In this document: piece by piece, positions 1-8,108 of the stretch
Position numbering within the stretch: position 1 is the first letter of the stretch
Layout: each line of letters begins with the position of its first letter
DNA from: Spirochaetia bacterium UBA6919
GTDB lineage: Bacteria; Spirochaetota; UBA6919
Length of the DNA: 16,636 nucleotides
Reading direction: 5' to 3'
Assembly (NCBI GenBank): GCA_002450905.1
Contig: DKAT01000085.1
Span: 1 to 16,636 of the forward strand
The notes under the pieces: generated by a model
Database searches by the model: none
Told to the model about the DNA's origin: nothing
Seen by the model: the letters and a program-made list of their open reading frames with translations, nothing else
Position numbers and translations under genes: made by a program

Positions 1-48
1 ATCAAATTTGGGGTGCAGTCCAATATTAATCTTATTAATTCTCTTCAT
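1..48 (-). CDS. 5' end of an unidentified minus-strand gene
   Basis: The complement of 48-1 reads ATG followed by fifteen sense codons (MKRINKINIGLHPKFD) and runs off the window edge. What supports a real start is an AAGGGGG Shine-Dalgarno-like stretch on the minus strand at about 58-64, eight to ten bases before the ATG, and a divergent layout relative to the phosphorylase gene. The phrase I-G-x-H-P-x-F-D resembles the beginning of AMIN-like domains of some secreted proteins, but sixteen residues are far too few to assign a family. It is recorded as a partial gene of unknown function. Confidence 0.45.
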   Translation of the reverse strand, partial: MKRINKINIGLHPKFD

Positions 49-200
49 ATACTTATCCCCCTTAATATCAACACTTATAATTGAATCAATATTATTGATA
101 TTGGAATAATAGTTAATAAAGATCTCTCTGTCAGTAATTTTATTGATCTACTTAAATAAAAATTATTAAAAATTAGATTATCATATAAGTTAAATATAAA

Positions 201-229
201 TTGACAAAAAAATAAGGATCAGTTACCTT
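201..229 (+). promoter_or_regulatory. candidate promoter of glgP
   Basis: A perfect -35 hexamer TTGACA lies at 201-206. With a 17-base spacer the matching -10 is TACCTT at 224-229, which is a weak match. Transcription would start near 236, leaving a leader of only about 20 bases before the glgP start. There is no obvious Shine-Dalgarno site in that leader. Confidence 0.35.
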
Positions 230-258
230 TAAGATATTAACAATACAAGCACTAGTTA

Positions 259-2727
259 ATGATATCAGTTATGAATAAATCGCTTCCGTTACCTATATTA
301 AATACACTAAACGCTGATCAACTGGCAATGGATATTAAAAGACATATCGTTTCAACCCTGGGAAATGATTATACGATACCACGAAAAGATATTTTATACA
401 ATGGATTAGCCTATGCTATACGGGATAGACTCCTGGAAAGATGGATTAATTCCCAGAAAAGATATTATGATCGAAATGCTAAACGTGTCTATTACCTTTC
501 TTTAGAATTTCTTCCAGGAAGATTTCTAATGAACTACATTATTAACATGGGTCTGGAAAAGATTTGCAATGATGCATTAGGGCAATTCAATATGAAATTG
601 TCTGATCTTCAGGGGGAAGAAAGAGATCCTGGTCTTGGGAACGGTGGTTTGGGACGACTAGCCAGTTGCTTTCTTGATTCCATCGCCTGTTTAAATATAC
701 CGGGATACGGGTATGGTATACGATATGATTATGGAATATTTTATCAGAAAATAGAGAATGGTTATCAGGTAGAGGAATGCGATAACTGGCTTCAAAGAGG
801 TAATCCGTGGGAAATTAAACGCATGGGATATCAATATGAGATTCAATTTTATGGAAAGTCTGAAAGTTATACCAATGAGAATGATCAAATCAAGTATAGA
901 TGGGTCAATACAGATAAAGTCGGTGCTGTGGCTTGCGATATGCTTATTCCATCTTATGGAAACGATAATGTTGTTAATATGAGACTTTGGGCAGCAGAAG
1001 CGACTAAGAATTTCAATCTGACGTTTTTCAATAAGGGTCAATATATTAAGGCTATGGAAAATAAAGTCTTATCAGAAAACATCTCCAAGGTATTATATCC
1101 CGGTGATGAACTGGAGGGGGGAAAAGAACTCAGACTCAGACAGCAATATTTTTTTGTAGCGGCTACATTTCAGGATATCATAAGAAGGTTTAAAAAGAAA
1201 AAACTCTCATTCACAGAACTCCCCAACTATGTATCAGTGCAACTCAACGATACGCATCCGTCGATTAGTATACCCGAACTCATGAGAATTCTATTAGATG
1301 AAGAAAACTATGATTGGGAAACATCCTGGGATATTTGTACCAAAACATTTGGATACACAAATCATACCATACTACCAGAGGCATTAGAAAACTGGCCTGT
1401 AGAAATAATTTCCAAAATGCTCCCCCGTCACCTAGATATCATCTACGAAATTAACTATCGATTTTTAAAAGGAGTGGAATCTTATTTCCCCAATGATCCT
1501 CAGATGATATCTAAATTATCGATTATCCAGGAATACCCTGAAAAATCCGTTAGAATGGCACATCTATCTGTCATTGGTTCTCATAAGGTCAATGGTGTAT
1601 CAAAACTCCATAGTCATATCCTTAAAACCAAATTATTTAAAGATTTTAATGTTATTTTTCCGAATAAATTGATTAATATCACAAATGGAATAACCCCCCG
1701 CAGATGGCTTCTCCAGTCTAATTCATTATTATCTGATCTTATAAGTTCTACTATAGGAACTGGGTGGATAAACAATCTTGAGGAGTTAGAAAAACTGATT
1801 CCTTATTCAGATAATCCTCAATTTCAAGCTAAATGGCGATTTGTAAAAGAAGAAAATAAAAAACTACTTGTGAATTATATTCAAAGGCATTTTAATGTCG
1901 ATATTGATTATAAAATGCTTTTTGACATACAGGTTAAAAGAATACATGAATATAAACGCCAGTTACTAAATGTTTTTCATGCCATTACTGTTTATAACCG
2001 CATAAAAGATCATGGCCCATCAAAATATGATGTACCCAGGGTTATAATAATTGGTGGAAAAGCAGCTCCTGGTTATTATTTAGCGAAACTGATTATCAAA
2101 TTGATTAATTCTGTAGCCGATGTTATTAATCAGGATCCAGAGGTGAATCCGTATTTAAAAGTCGTTTTTTTACCCAATTATTGTGTTACTTTAGCTGAAA
2201 AATTGGTTCCTGCCTGTGATTTATCAGAACAAATATCGACCGCTGGTACCGAAGCATCTGGGACTGGGAATATGAAGTTCGCACTCAATGGAGCTTTAAC
2301 TATAGGGACTTATGATGGTGCTAATATAGAAATAATGGATAAAGTTGGGGATGGTAATATATTTATCTTTGGTCTTCGAATTGAAGAGATTGAACAACTC
2401 AAATTAAATGGGTATAACCTTTATGATATTTATAATAATAACTTAGAGCTAAAAAAGATTATTAATATGATTGATTATGGATATTTTTCTCCTGAGAATT
2501 CTAAATTATTTACACCGATTAAAAAAGCTTTATTCGAGCAAGGTGATCGATATTTTATATTTGCTGACTATTGTTCGTTTGTTGAAAAACAAAATGAAGT
2601 GAGTAAACAATATCTTGATAATGGTGAGTGGACACGTCGATCGATTTTAAATACTGCGAATATGGGTCATTTTTCAAGTGATCGGGCTGTTTTAGAATAT
2701 ACAGAAAAGGTCTGGAATCTAAGATAG
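259..2727 (+). CDS. glgP: glycogen/starch/maltodextrin phosphorylase
   Basis: This enzyme of glycosyltransferase family 35 cleaves terminal alpha-1,4-linked glucose from glycogen or maltodextrin with phosphate, giving glucose 1-phosphate in the cytoplasm. At 822 residues it is full length for the family. The N-terminal GLGNGGLGRL motif is at residues 125-134. The pyridoxal-phosphate site EASGTGNMKFALNG carries the cofactor lysine at K673 and is followed by the typical TIGTYDGAN stretch. The C-terminus W-x-R-R-S-I-L-N-T-A-N-M-G-x-F-S-S-D-R matches the family end. The start is not decided by a ribosome site: ATG at 259 and ATG at 271 (MNKSLPL) are both possible and neither has a good Shine-Dalgarno. 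No other glycogen gene is visible nearby, so it seems to be a stand-alone storage-carbohydrate gene, divergent from the partial gene at 1-48. Confidence 0.97.
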   Translation: MISVMNKSLPLPILNTLNADQLAMDIKRHIVSTLGNDYTIPRKDILYNGLAYAIRDRLLERWINSQKRYYDRNAKRVYYLSLEFLPGRFLMNYIINMGLEKICNDALGQFNMKLSDLQGEERDPGLGNGGLGRLASCFLDSIACLNIPGYGYGIRYDYGIFYQKIENGYQVEECDNWLQRGNPWEIKRMGYQYEIQFYGKSESYTNENDQIKYRWVNTDKVGAVACDMLIPSYGNDNVVNMRLWAAEATKNFNLTFFNKGQYIKAMENKVLSENISKVLYPGDELEGGKELRLRQQYFFVAATFQDIIRRFKKKKLSFTELPNYVSVQLNDTHPSISIPELMRILLDEENYDWETSWDICTKTFGYTNHTILPEALENWPVEIISKMLPRHLDIIYEINYRFLKGVESYFPNDPQMISKLSIIQEYPEKSVRMAHLSVIGSHKVNGVSKLHSHILKTKLFKDFNVIFPNKLINITNGITPRRWLLQSNSLLSDLISSTIGTGWINNLEELEKLIPYSDNPQFQAKWRFVKEENKKLLVNYIQRHFNVDIDYKMLFDIQVKRIHEYKRQLLNVFHAITVYNRIKDHGPSKYDVPRVIIIGGKAAPGYYLAKLIIKLINSVADVINQDPEVNPYLKVVFLPNYCVTLAEKLVPACDLSEQISTAGTEASGTGNMKFALNGALTIGTYDGANIEIMDKVGDGNIFIFGLRIEEIEQLKLNGYNLYDIYNNNLELKKIINMIDYGYFSPENSKLFTPIKKALFEQGDRYFIFADYCSFVEKQNEVSKQYLDNGEWTRRSILNTANMGHFSSDRAVLEYTEKVWNLR

Positions 2728-2808
2728 GTTTAATATTTACAGATAGAAACAAGAACTATATTTTCAATATTTTTAAGACAATAATTTGTTTAGAGAAAAT
2801 TAAAATTA

Positions 2809-3711
2809 ATGAATTCATCATTTAAAACATCATTACATTGCTTTAAGAATCCATTTACTGTAATCTCAATTCTGATCCTCCTTTTGAACGATCATTTGTT
2901 TAAATCCCTTTATCCATCTTTGATAACAGGTAAGCTCAGTAACTTTGCTGGTCTATTCTTCTTCCCATTTTTATTGACACTCATTTTATCAGTTTTACAA
3001 AAGATTTTTAAGAACATATCAACCGTATTTATTGGTCAATTAGCCATAGGGATAACAGTCCTCTGGTTTACCTTATTGAAAGTAACGACTTTTGGGAATT
3101 ACTGGACAAATCATTTCATGTCCCTTATTCTGGGCTACCCCGTGAATAACCTCATCGATCCCACCGACCTCATAGCCCTGGTAATCCTTATCCCCTCTTG
3201 GAAACTCTGGGTAATAGAATCTTATAAAATACACACACATCAAAAACCTGTTTGGATAAGCTATTTTATTATATTTCTTTCTGCGTCAGCATCTCTGGCA
3301 ACTAAACCAGTACAATCAAGTGCAGAATTTGTTATTCACAACGGAAATATCTATACAAAACAAAAAAATTATCCTGTTAAATCTTTTATAAGTCGTGACT
3401 TTGGTAGATCCTGGAATAAAATTGATTTTGCAGATAAGCAAAAAATCCCATGGAAATATCCTGAAAATAGTGAAGTTATAAGACATCATCCAACACAAAA
3501 GAAAATTATCTATGAAATTAAGCGGGATGAAAAGGTCTATATTTCAAAAGATTCAGAGAAATCATGGCAAGTGGACTGGGAAATCCCACCCGGTAGACGA
3601 TCTATTATTTCAGAAAATTATGTATATTTAGCATTTTATCACTCAATTTTCAAAGTAGGCAATTATTATGGTCTCAATGATATGATATTAATTTGGCAGA
3701 AAGAGTTTTAA
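2809..3711 (+). CDS. membrane protein with two C-terminal Asp-box motifs, function unknown
   Basis: The 300-residue protein has two halves. Residues about 15-165 are strongly hydrophobic with about five membrane segments. They contain the signatures L-L-N-D-H-L-F-K and GKLSNFAGLFFFP, which I associate with an uncharacterised bacterial membrane family (often written GKLSDFAGLFFFP). Residues about 170-300 are polar and carry two sialidase-type Asp-box motifs, SRDFGRSW (195-202) and a degenerate SKDSEKSW (246-253), 51 residues apart. Asp boxes mark blades of beta-propellers, but two copies are too few for a full propeller, so this domain is short or reduced. The polar half is probably outside the inner membrane. 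The gene follows glgP by 81 bases without a visible terminator, but no functional link is evident. Confidence 0.8.
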   Translation: MNSSFKTSLHCFKNPFTVISILILLLNDHLFKSLYPSLITGKLSNFAGLFFFPFLLTLILSVLQKIFKNISTVFIGQLAIGITVLWFTLLKVTTFGNYWTNHFMSLILGYPVNNLIDPTDLIALVILIPSWKLWVIESYKIHTHQKPVWISYFIIFLSASASLATKPVQSSAEFVIHNGNIYTKQKNYPVKSFISRDFGRSWNKIDFADKQKIPWKYPENSEVIRHHPTQKKIIYEIKRDEKVYISKDSEKSWQVDWEIPPGRRSIISENYVYLAFYHSIFKVGNYYGLNDMILIWQKEF

Positions 3712-3817
3712 ATCTTCCTTCTGATCAATGCATTTGTCTTTTTCAACTTAATTAATAGAACTTTAAATCCTATTTTAAGAACATTAAATCTCACAAAAAA
3801 GGAATTAAAACTATTAA

Positions 3818-4264
3818 TTGATCGTCCAAGGATTTATAAAATTATTACTTACAGTATTATCATCCTATTTCTTATCCTGTTTGCCATATTATTTCAATCT
3901 GGGTGAAGGATTGTTATTTTTAATGGGTATTCTCGATATATTTATCCTTCTAATCCCAATTATCCTGACTTTGTTTTCAATCAGAAATCTAAAACAATTT
4001 CCACTCCAGAATCTTGTTGAGCAGAATGAAATGATATTAAATTTACAGAAATCGATTATAATTCATTTCCTTCTAATATTCTTTATCCCTCTGATCTTCC
4101 TGTTCTTCTGGCCTATAGGTATTTTCACTTATTATCACTACAGCATAATCACCACTATCCTGAGCTGGATCCTTATTATCTTCTATTACTTTGTAAAATT
4201 AACCCAAATGGGTCAGGAGATTTCTAAAGAACTCTCCTCTGAACAGGTATCCCCTGTTATTTAA
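3818..4264 (+). CDS. small integral membrane protein, unknown
   Basis: This is a 148-residue, very hydrophobic protein with about four predicted membrane helices (roughly residues 5-25, 30-54, 78-100 and 106-128). A short charged loop (about 55-77, with N-L-V-E-Q-N-E) separates the helix pairs, and the C-terminal tail is polar. The start is a TTG directly after an in-frame TAA, with an AAAAGGAATT stretch about ten bases upstream. The first downstream ATG would remove the first helix. I do not recognise the family. It resembles short DUF4870-type membrane proteins in length and helix layout only. It lies 106 bases after the Asp-box membrane protein on the same strand and is convergent with the lipoprotein gene. 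Confidence 0.6.
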   Translation: MIVQGFIKLLLTVLSSYFLSCLPYYFNLGEGLLFLMGILDIFILLIPIILTLFSIRNLKQFPLQNLVEQNEMILNLQKSIIIHFLLIFFIPLIFLFFWPIGIFTYYHYSIITTILSWILIIFYYFVKLTQMGQEISKELSSEQVSPVI

Positions 4265-4317
4265 AGTATTCTTAATCAATAACGTCACCAAGGGATAAGA
4301 ATCTTAACCTTCATGAC

Positions 4318-4346
4318 AGAATTCATTAAAAATAATTTAGAATTCT
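4318..4346. terminator. weak inverted repeat in the convergent gap
   Basis: AGAATTC (4318-4324) and GAATTCT (4340-4346) form a perfect 7-base stem around a 15-base loop, between two convergent genes. A second pair, ATTCTTA (4268-4274) and TAAGAAT (4296-4302), lies in the same gap. Neither is GC-rich nor has a strong T tract, so a terminator role is only plausible from position. Confidence 0.3.
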
Positions 4347-4360
4347 TTGATCTTTAATAT

Positions 4361-4765
4361 CTACCACTCAAAGACTCGTTCAGGTTTGTCAGGAACATCC
4401 CGTATAATCACTTTGATCTTATCCACAGGTTTTTTTAGATCAAAAGTAACAGTCCCGCCACTGTGATGCCCTGAAAGTTTCGGAACGTCCGAAGGGTGGA
4501 TACTGCCATCAGATGTTTCAAGTGTAATCAATTTTTTTAAATCCAATTGACTTAATGAAACACTGTGGGTATTCATTCTCATTTTGAATTGCAATTTATC
4601 ATTCTTTACAAGACTAGGGACAAGAGAGATTTCAACCTGTCCTGGACTTGTTATTTTTTTATATGTCTTGTCTGATTTCTGACTGGGTGCAGTTTTGTTG
4701 CATGCGATCCCCAAAACCATTACAAAGATTAGAATTGGGAGCCAAATATATAGTGATTTTCTCAT
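4361..4765 (-). CDS. small lipoprotein, possible metal-binding partner
   Basis: The 134-residue protein has a signal peptide with lipobox L-G-I-A-C at residues 18-22, so it should be lipid-anchored in the cell envelope. The mature part is a small beta-rich domain (S-P-G-Q-V-E-I-S-L-V-P onward). It contains a conserved-looking N-T-H-S-V-S-L phrase, a G-H-H-S-G-G motif with paired histidines, and a C-terminal P-E-R-V-F-E-W strand. I recall similar uncharacterised domains near metal and redox genes but know no established function. The gene is the second of a two-gene unit. A strong ribosome site, GGAGGT, lies at 4771-4776, immediately next to the TGA stop of the upstream gene, so the two are probably translationally coupled. 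Metal binding is inferred from the His pair and the partner gene, not shown. Confidence 0.75.
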   Translation of the reverse strand: MRKSLYIWLPILIFVMVLGIACNKTAPSQKSDKTYKKITSPGQVEISLVPSLVKNDKLQFKMRMNTHSVSLSQLDLKKLITLETSDGSIHPSDVPKLSGHHSGGTVTFDLKKPVDKIKVIIRDVPDKPERVFEW

Positions 4766-4776
4766 CTGAAACCTCC

Positions 4777-5373
4777 TCAGATTAAAGTATTAATTAATAT
4801 TGTTAGAGAAAATATAATAGAACCTAAAATAGTTCCTCTCAACAAATATTTCATATTCAATACATTAAAATATTTAAATAAACCATTTTCAATATAGAGC
4901 TTGTATTCAACTATATTTTTTAGCATAATACACATCCCAATAAGATTTGAAGAAATTCCAATGGCTAAAAATACCTTTTGATAGTCTATAAAAAATGTCG
5001 CCAATACGGAAACACCCATAAAAGGTAATATATCCGTTAAATGATGAGCACAACAAGCAAGCATAGATACCGCAGAAGTACCACCTGCAGCCGTTAAAGA
5101 GGCTTTAGTCGCCAATAGGTCTCTTTTATAAGTTAAATTCATTTTCATATAGGTATATAAACCGACTTGTATCCCAAAACCGATTATCAGAGGAACAATC
5201 CAGATAATCAAGTCCCAAAATACAGATAGTCCATCATTAAAAGATGTAAATAATATCATAATCACAAAAAAAAGACTTGTAATACTCAGTCCCCCAATTA
5301 TTCCCATTATTATTGTAAAATAAACTATCTTATTCTGTATATCCCTGGGATTTCTTTCAATAACATCTTGCAT
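4777..5373 (-). CDS. membrane protein with CCAHH motif, possible metal transport or handling
   Basis: An integral membrane protein of 198 residues from the ATG at 5373. An upstream in-frame ATG at 5385 would add MEDF, but GGAGGATTTT directly before 5373 fits that start much better. It has about five hydrophobic segments. The key feature is L-A-C-C-A-H-H-L-T-D-I-L-P at the start of a membrane helix, giving two adjacent cysteines and two adjacent histidines (residues 107-111 of the short form), a typical soft-metal ligand set. A second short MCIM motif lies in a later helix. I recognise this as a conserved uncharacterised type, not as a named transporter. It is first in a unit with the lipoprotein gene, 11 bases apart. 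A copper or related metal role is inference. Confidence 0.8.
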   Translation of the reverse strand: MQDVIERNPRDIQNKIVYFTIIMGIIGGLSITSLFFVIMILFTSFNDGLSVFWDLIIWIVPLIIGFGIQVGLYTYMKMNLTYKRDLLATKASLTAAGGTSAVSMLACCAHHLTDILPFMGVSVLATFFIDYQKVFLAIGISSNLIGMCIMLKNIVEYKLYIENGLFKYFNVLNMKYLLRGTILGSIIFSLTILINTLI

Positions 5374-5408
5374 AAAATCCTCCATAATAATCCATTCATT
5401 AATATAAA

Positions 5409-5424
5409 CCCCCTACCCCTATAG
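5409..5424 (-). promoter_or_regulatory. G-rich operator-like element before the CCAHH gene
   Basis: On the minus strand this reads CTATAGGGGTAGGGGG, about 35 bases before the start codon at 5373. It is the only GC-rich patch in a very AT-rich gap. G-tracts flanked by TATA-like sequence are typical of operators for CsoR/RcnR-type metal sensors, which would suit the CCAHH protein. The palindrome is imperfect, and no regulator gene is in the window. Confidence 0.3.
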
Positions 5425-5460
5425 TTTATTCCTAATATTTATTATTTTAAATTAAAAGAA

Positions 5461-5490
5461 TAACGGGTAATTTTATTTTATACCCTGTTA
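5461..5490 (-). terminator. probable recQ terminator
   Basis: TAACGGGTA (5461-5469) pairs with TACCC-T-GTTA (5481-5490) with one bulged T, giving a nine-pair stem around an 11-base AT loop. On the minus strand the hairpin is followed by TTCTTTTAATTT. It lies 150 bases after the recQ stop, between recQ and the CCAHH gene, which suggests that they are separate transcription units. Confidence 0.45.
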
Positions 5491-5639
5491 GATTATTGTA
5501 AAAACCCAATAAATTAATTGATCTATATTTTTCAATAAATCAAATGAAATATATTTATTAATGAAATCTCGAATATCAAATCTAAGTTTAATAGAGAATA
5601 AATAATCTTTAAATAATTTTTAAATAACGATTTCCCAAT

Positions 5640-7787
5640 TTACAAAAATAATCGAACCAATCGAAGTTCATTAAATGTGTATTCCCCACCTAAATCATCA
5701 TATACAGGTTTTAATGAATATCCTAGCTTTTTAAATACAGTTTGAATCTTTTGAAACACCTCATCAGTTGGTTTCAGATATTCGATATCCAATTCATTAT
5801 CCATTTGGATCAGTCTTTCTATATGACCATAGATTGTGGATTCGCTTAGTTTCCTCATTTCAGCTATTTTTGATATGCTATATTTTTTTAGGATATAATC
5901 TTTAGTTATTAAATTTGTTTCTGTGATGGGAGTTTCTCTTTGGAACTTGTTTAAATCCATATCTCTTTCTGATAGATTATTTTCTATACAGTATTCTTTG
6001 ATGCAGTTGATAAATATTTCCCCATAATCGTTGAGTTTAGTTGATCCAACTCCCGATATTCTTCTAAAACTTGAATGGGTATGGGGATAATAATATGCAA
6101 GTTCATACAGTGTGCTATCATGGAATATTACAAATGGAGGGACGCCTTTCTGGTCAGCTAATTTTCTGCGTAAATCTTTTAACCGCTCAAATAATTCTTT
6201 ATCACACTCCTGTTGATAGGATATTCCGTAGTTCTGATCGATAGTTTTACGTTCTTTCATTAAGCTAACCAGTTTTTTAGGTTTTGGGAGTGATATTTGA
6301 GAGCGGGATTTTAACAAAAGAAGACCCGATTCACTGATCCTTAAAGTAGGGTAGTCATCATTTTCTTTTATAAGCTGTTTTCTGTCAACGAGAGATTGAA
6401 TGATTTGGTGCAATTCCTCTTTGGAGAAATCATCGACGATGCCATACACCGATAAGGATTCGTGGTGGTTTTCAAAAATCTTTTTAGACTTGCTCCCAAG
6501 AAGGATATCAGTTATATAACCTGCACCATATCGGTTTCCCGTACGGATAACAGCGGATAAAATCTTTTGGGTGATGAGGGTTCCATCGAAAACATCCTGT
6601 AAGCACCTGTCACAACTCCCGCAATGCTCTTTGGAATAGTGTTCTCCAAAATAATCGAGGATATATCGCCTGCGACAACTTTGTAATTTACAGAAATCAA
6701 TCACCTTATTTAATTTCTTCAGGGCATTCTCCCGGACTAAATTCTCTTCCATCTGGTTTATAAAATACTCATGTCGCTTTTTATCGCCATAGGAATAAAA
6801 TAACACACATTGTGAGGGCTGACCATCTCTTCCTGCCCTTCCAGTCTCCTGATAATATCCCTCAAGACTCTTGGGTAGAGTATCATGGACAACAAGGCGG
6901 ATATCCGGTTTGTCAATCCCCATTCCAAAAGCAATTGTCGCACAGATAATTGAAATTTCATTCTGTATAAATTGATCTTGAGTGCTCTTCCGTACATCAT
7001 CGGATAGTCCTGCATGATAGGGTAGGGCATGGAACCCTTTAAACTTCAGATCATTCACAAGATATTCAGTATCCTTTCTGGAATGGCAATAGATGATAAC
7101 TGACTCTCTTTTATATCTCTCAAGAAGGTCTAGGAGGGCATATAAATCTTTAGTCTTAGGCTGGACATAGTATGTGAGATTCTTTCGGTCAAAACTCGAT
7201 ATAAATGTTTGTGAATCTTTTAAGTGGAGATTACGGATTATATCTTCACGCACTAGTTCAGTAGCCGTTGCGGTGAGTGCGATAATGGGCACATTAGGAA
7301 AGAGTTTCCTGAGTCCCTTGAGATTTCGGTACTCGGGACGAAAATCATGACCCCATTCTGAGATGCAGTGAGCTTCATCAATAGCGATTAAATCAATTGA
7401 AAGGGAAGATAGGAAGTTTTGAAAGTAAATAAGGGCAAGTCGTTCCGGGGCTATATAAAGGATTTTAATTTTACGATCCATAATATTATTCTGAACAGAT
7501 TGGATTTCTAAGGGATTCAAAGTGCTGTTAATATATTCTGCTGGTATTCCATTGGCTTTGAGAGCGTCCACCTGATCTTTCATAAGGGATATGAGGGGTG
7601 AGATTACAAGGGTTAGCCCATTAGACATAAGACTTGGGAGTTGGTAGCATAAGGACTTCCCCCCTCCCGTTGGCATGAGCACCAAACAATCTTTCCTGTT
7701 GAGGACGTGATCAATGATTTCTTTCTGTGTAGGGCGAAAATGATCGTAGCCAAAATACTTTTTTAGAAGATCCTGAATAATATCCAT
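5640..7787 (-). CDS. recQ: ATP-dependent DNA helicase RecQ
   Basis: A superfamily 2 helicase that unwinds DNA 3' to 5' in recombination and repair, 715 residues and complete. Visible in order: Q-motif region FRPTQ (17-21), Walker A GGGKS with K44, DEAH box at 137-140, ALTATAT, CATIAFGMGIDKPD and the arginine-finger motif QETGRAGRDGQ. A zinc-binding region follows with cysteines in F-C-K-L-Q-S-C-R-R-R and C-G-S-C-D-R-C, then a winged-helix RQC domain. An HRDC domain is at about 525-600 (VPPFVIFHDSTL, G-V-G-S-x-K). The C-terminal extension beyond HRDC (about 625-715) looks like the helix-turn-helix domain found in longer RecQ proteins. The start at 7787 has an AGGAATC ribosome site. It is monocistronic in this window. 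Confidence 0.97.
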   Translation of the reverse strand: MDIIQDLLKKYFGYDHFRPTQKEIIDHVLNRKDCLVLMPTGGGKSLCYQLPSLMSNGLTLVISPLISLMKDQVDALKANGIPAEYINSTLNPLEIQSVQNNIMDRKIKILYIAPERLALIYFQNFLSSLSIDLIAIDEAHCISEWGHDFRPEYRNLKGLRKLFPNVPIIALTATATELVREDIIRNLHLKDSQTFISSFDRKNLTYYVQPKTKDLYALLDLLERYKRESVIIYCHSRKDTEYLVNDLKFKGFHALPYHAGLSDDVRKSTQDQFIQNEISIICATIAFGMGIDKPDIRLVVHDTLPKSLEGYYQETGRAGRDGQPSQCVLFYSYGDKKRHEYFINQMEENLVRENALKKLNKVIDFCKLQSCRRRYILDYFGEHYSKEHCGSCDRCLQDVFDGTLITQKILSAVIRTGNRYGAGYITDILLGSKSKKIFENHHESLSVYGIVDDFSKEELHQIIQSLVDRKQLIKENDDYPTLRISESGLLLLKSRSQISLPKPKKLVSLMKERKTIDQNYGISYQQECDKELFERLKDLRRKLADQKGVPPFVIFHDSTLYELAYYYPHTHSSFRRISGVGSTKLNDYGEIFINCIKEYCIENNLSERDMDLNKFQRETPITETNLITKDYILKKYSISKIAEMRKLSESTIYGHIERLIQMDNELDIEYLKPTDEVFQKIQTVFKKLGYSLKPVYDDLGGEYTFNELRLVRLFL

Positions 7788-8108
7788 TGTGATTCCTGTA
7801 TAAGAAATTCATTCGGTAACCCTGATAAATTTAAACAACAGGGATCGATAATTTCTTTGAAAATTTATTAATTTTATATAAAAAATTAGTATATTAATTT
7901 ATTATCAGGATTTACAAATAATCATAGGATGTTAATCGATAGCGTAAAAATGTATTGTTATCATGAAATTAATATCCCCATTTAGTTTAGGTTTGTCTGT
8001 TGAGATAAAGATATTTTAAAATTATATATATCAGGAATTAAATTACTTACTTTGAAACAAAGTAAATTTGTGTTATATTGTTCTAAATAATTATCGTAGA
8101 GTAGTGCA
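7788..8108. other. divergent intergenic region, recQ / outer-membrane gene
   Basis: This 321-base AT-rich gap carries start signals for both neighbours and no gene. For recQ a minus-strand pair TTGTAA (complement of 7912-7917) and TATACT (complement of 7888-7893) with an 18-base spacer is a weak promoter candidate. A CCCTG/CAGGG inverted repeat (about 7820-7843) lies in the recQ leader. I see no SOS-type CTGT-N8-ACAG box. The plus-strand promoter and palindrome near 8047-8079 are listed separately. Confidence 0.5.
8047..8079 (+). promoter_or_regulatory. promoter with overlapping palindromic operator
   Basis: TTGAAA (8052-8057), a 16-base spacer and TATATT (8074-8079) form a good sigma-70-type promoter, with a start expected about 20 bases before the ATG at 8109. 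A perfect palindrome, TTACTTTG-AAA-CAAAGTAA, covers 8047-8065 and contains the -35 box. A regulator bound there would block RNA polymerase, so this is a candidate repressor operator. The regulator is not in the window. Confidence 0.5.

Noticed and set aside
2..118. Plus-strand tail of an upstream membrane protein (hydrophobic open frame ending at a TAA)
   Set aside because: It is a short Leu/Ile-rich frame typical of AT-rich noncoding DNA. The minus-strand start with AAGGGGG fits the same bases better.
691..1041. 116-codon open frame on the minus strand inside glgP
   Set aside because: It is antisense to conserved phosphorylase sequence, and its Ile-rich translation is what AT-rich complement gives by chance.
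7788..7911. SOS (LexA) box before recQ
   Set aside because: The only CTG/CAG inverted repeat has the wrong spacing (about 14 bases) and lacks the CTGT-N8-ACAG form.
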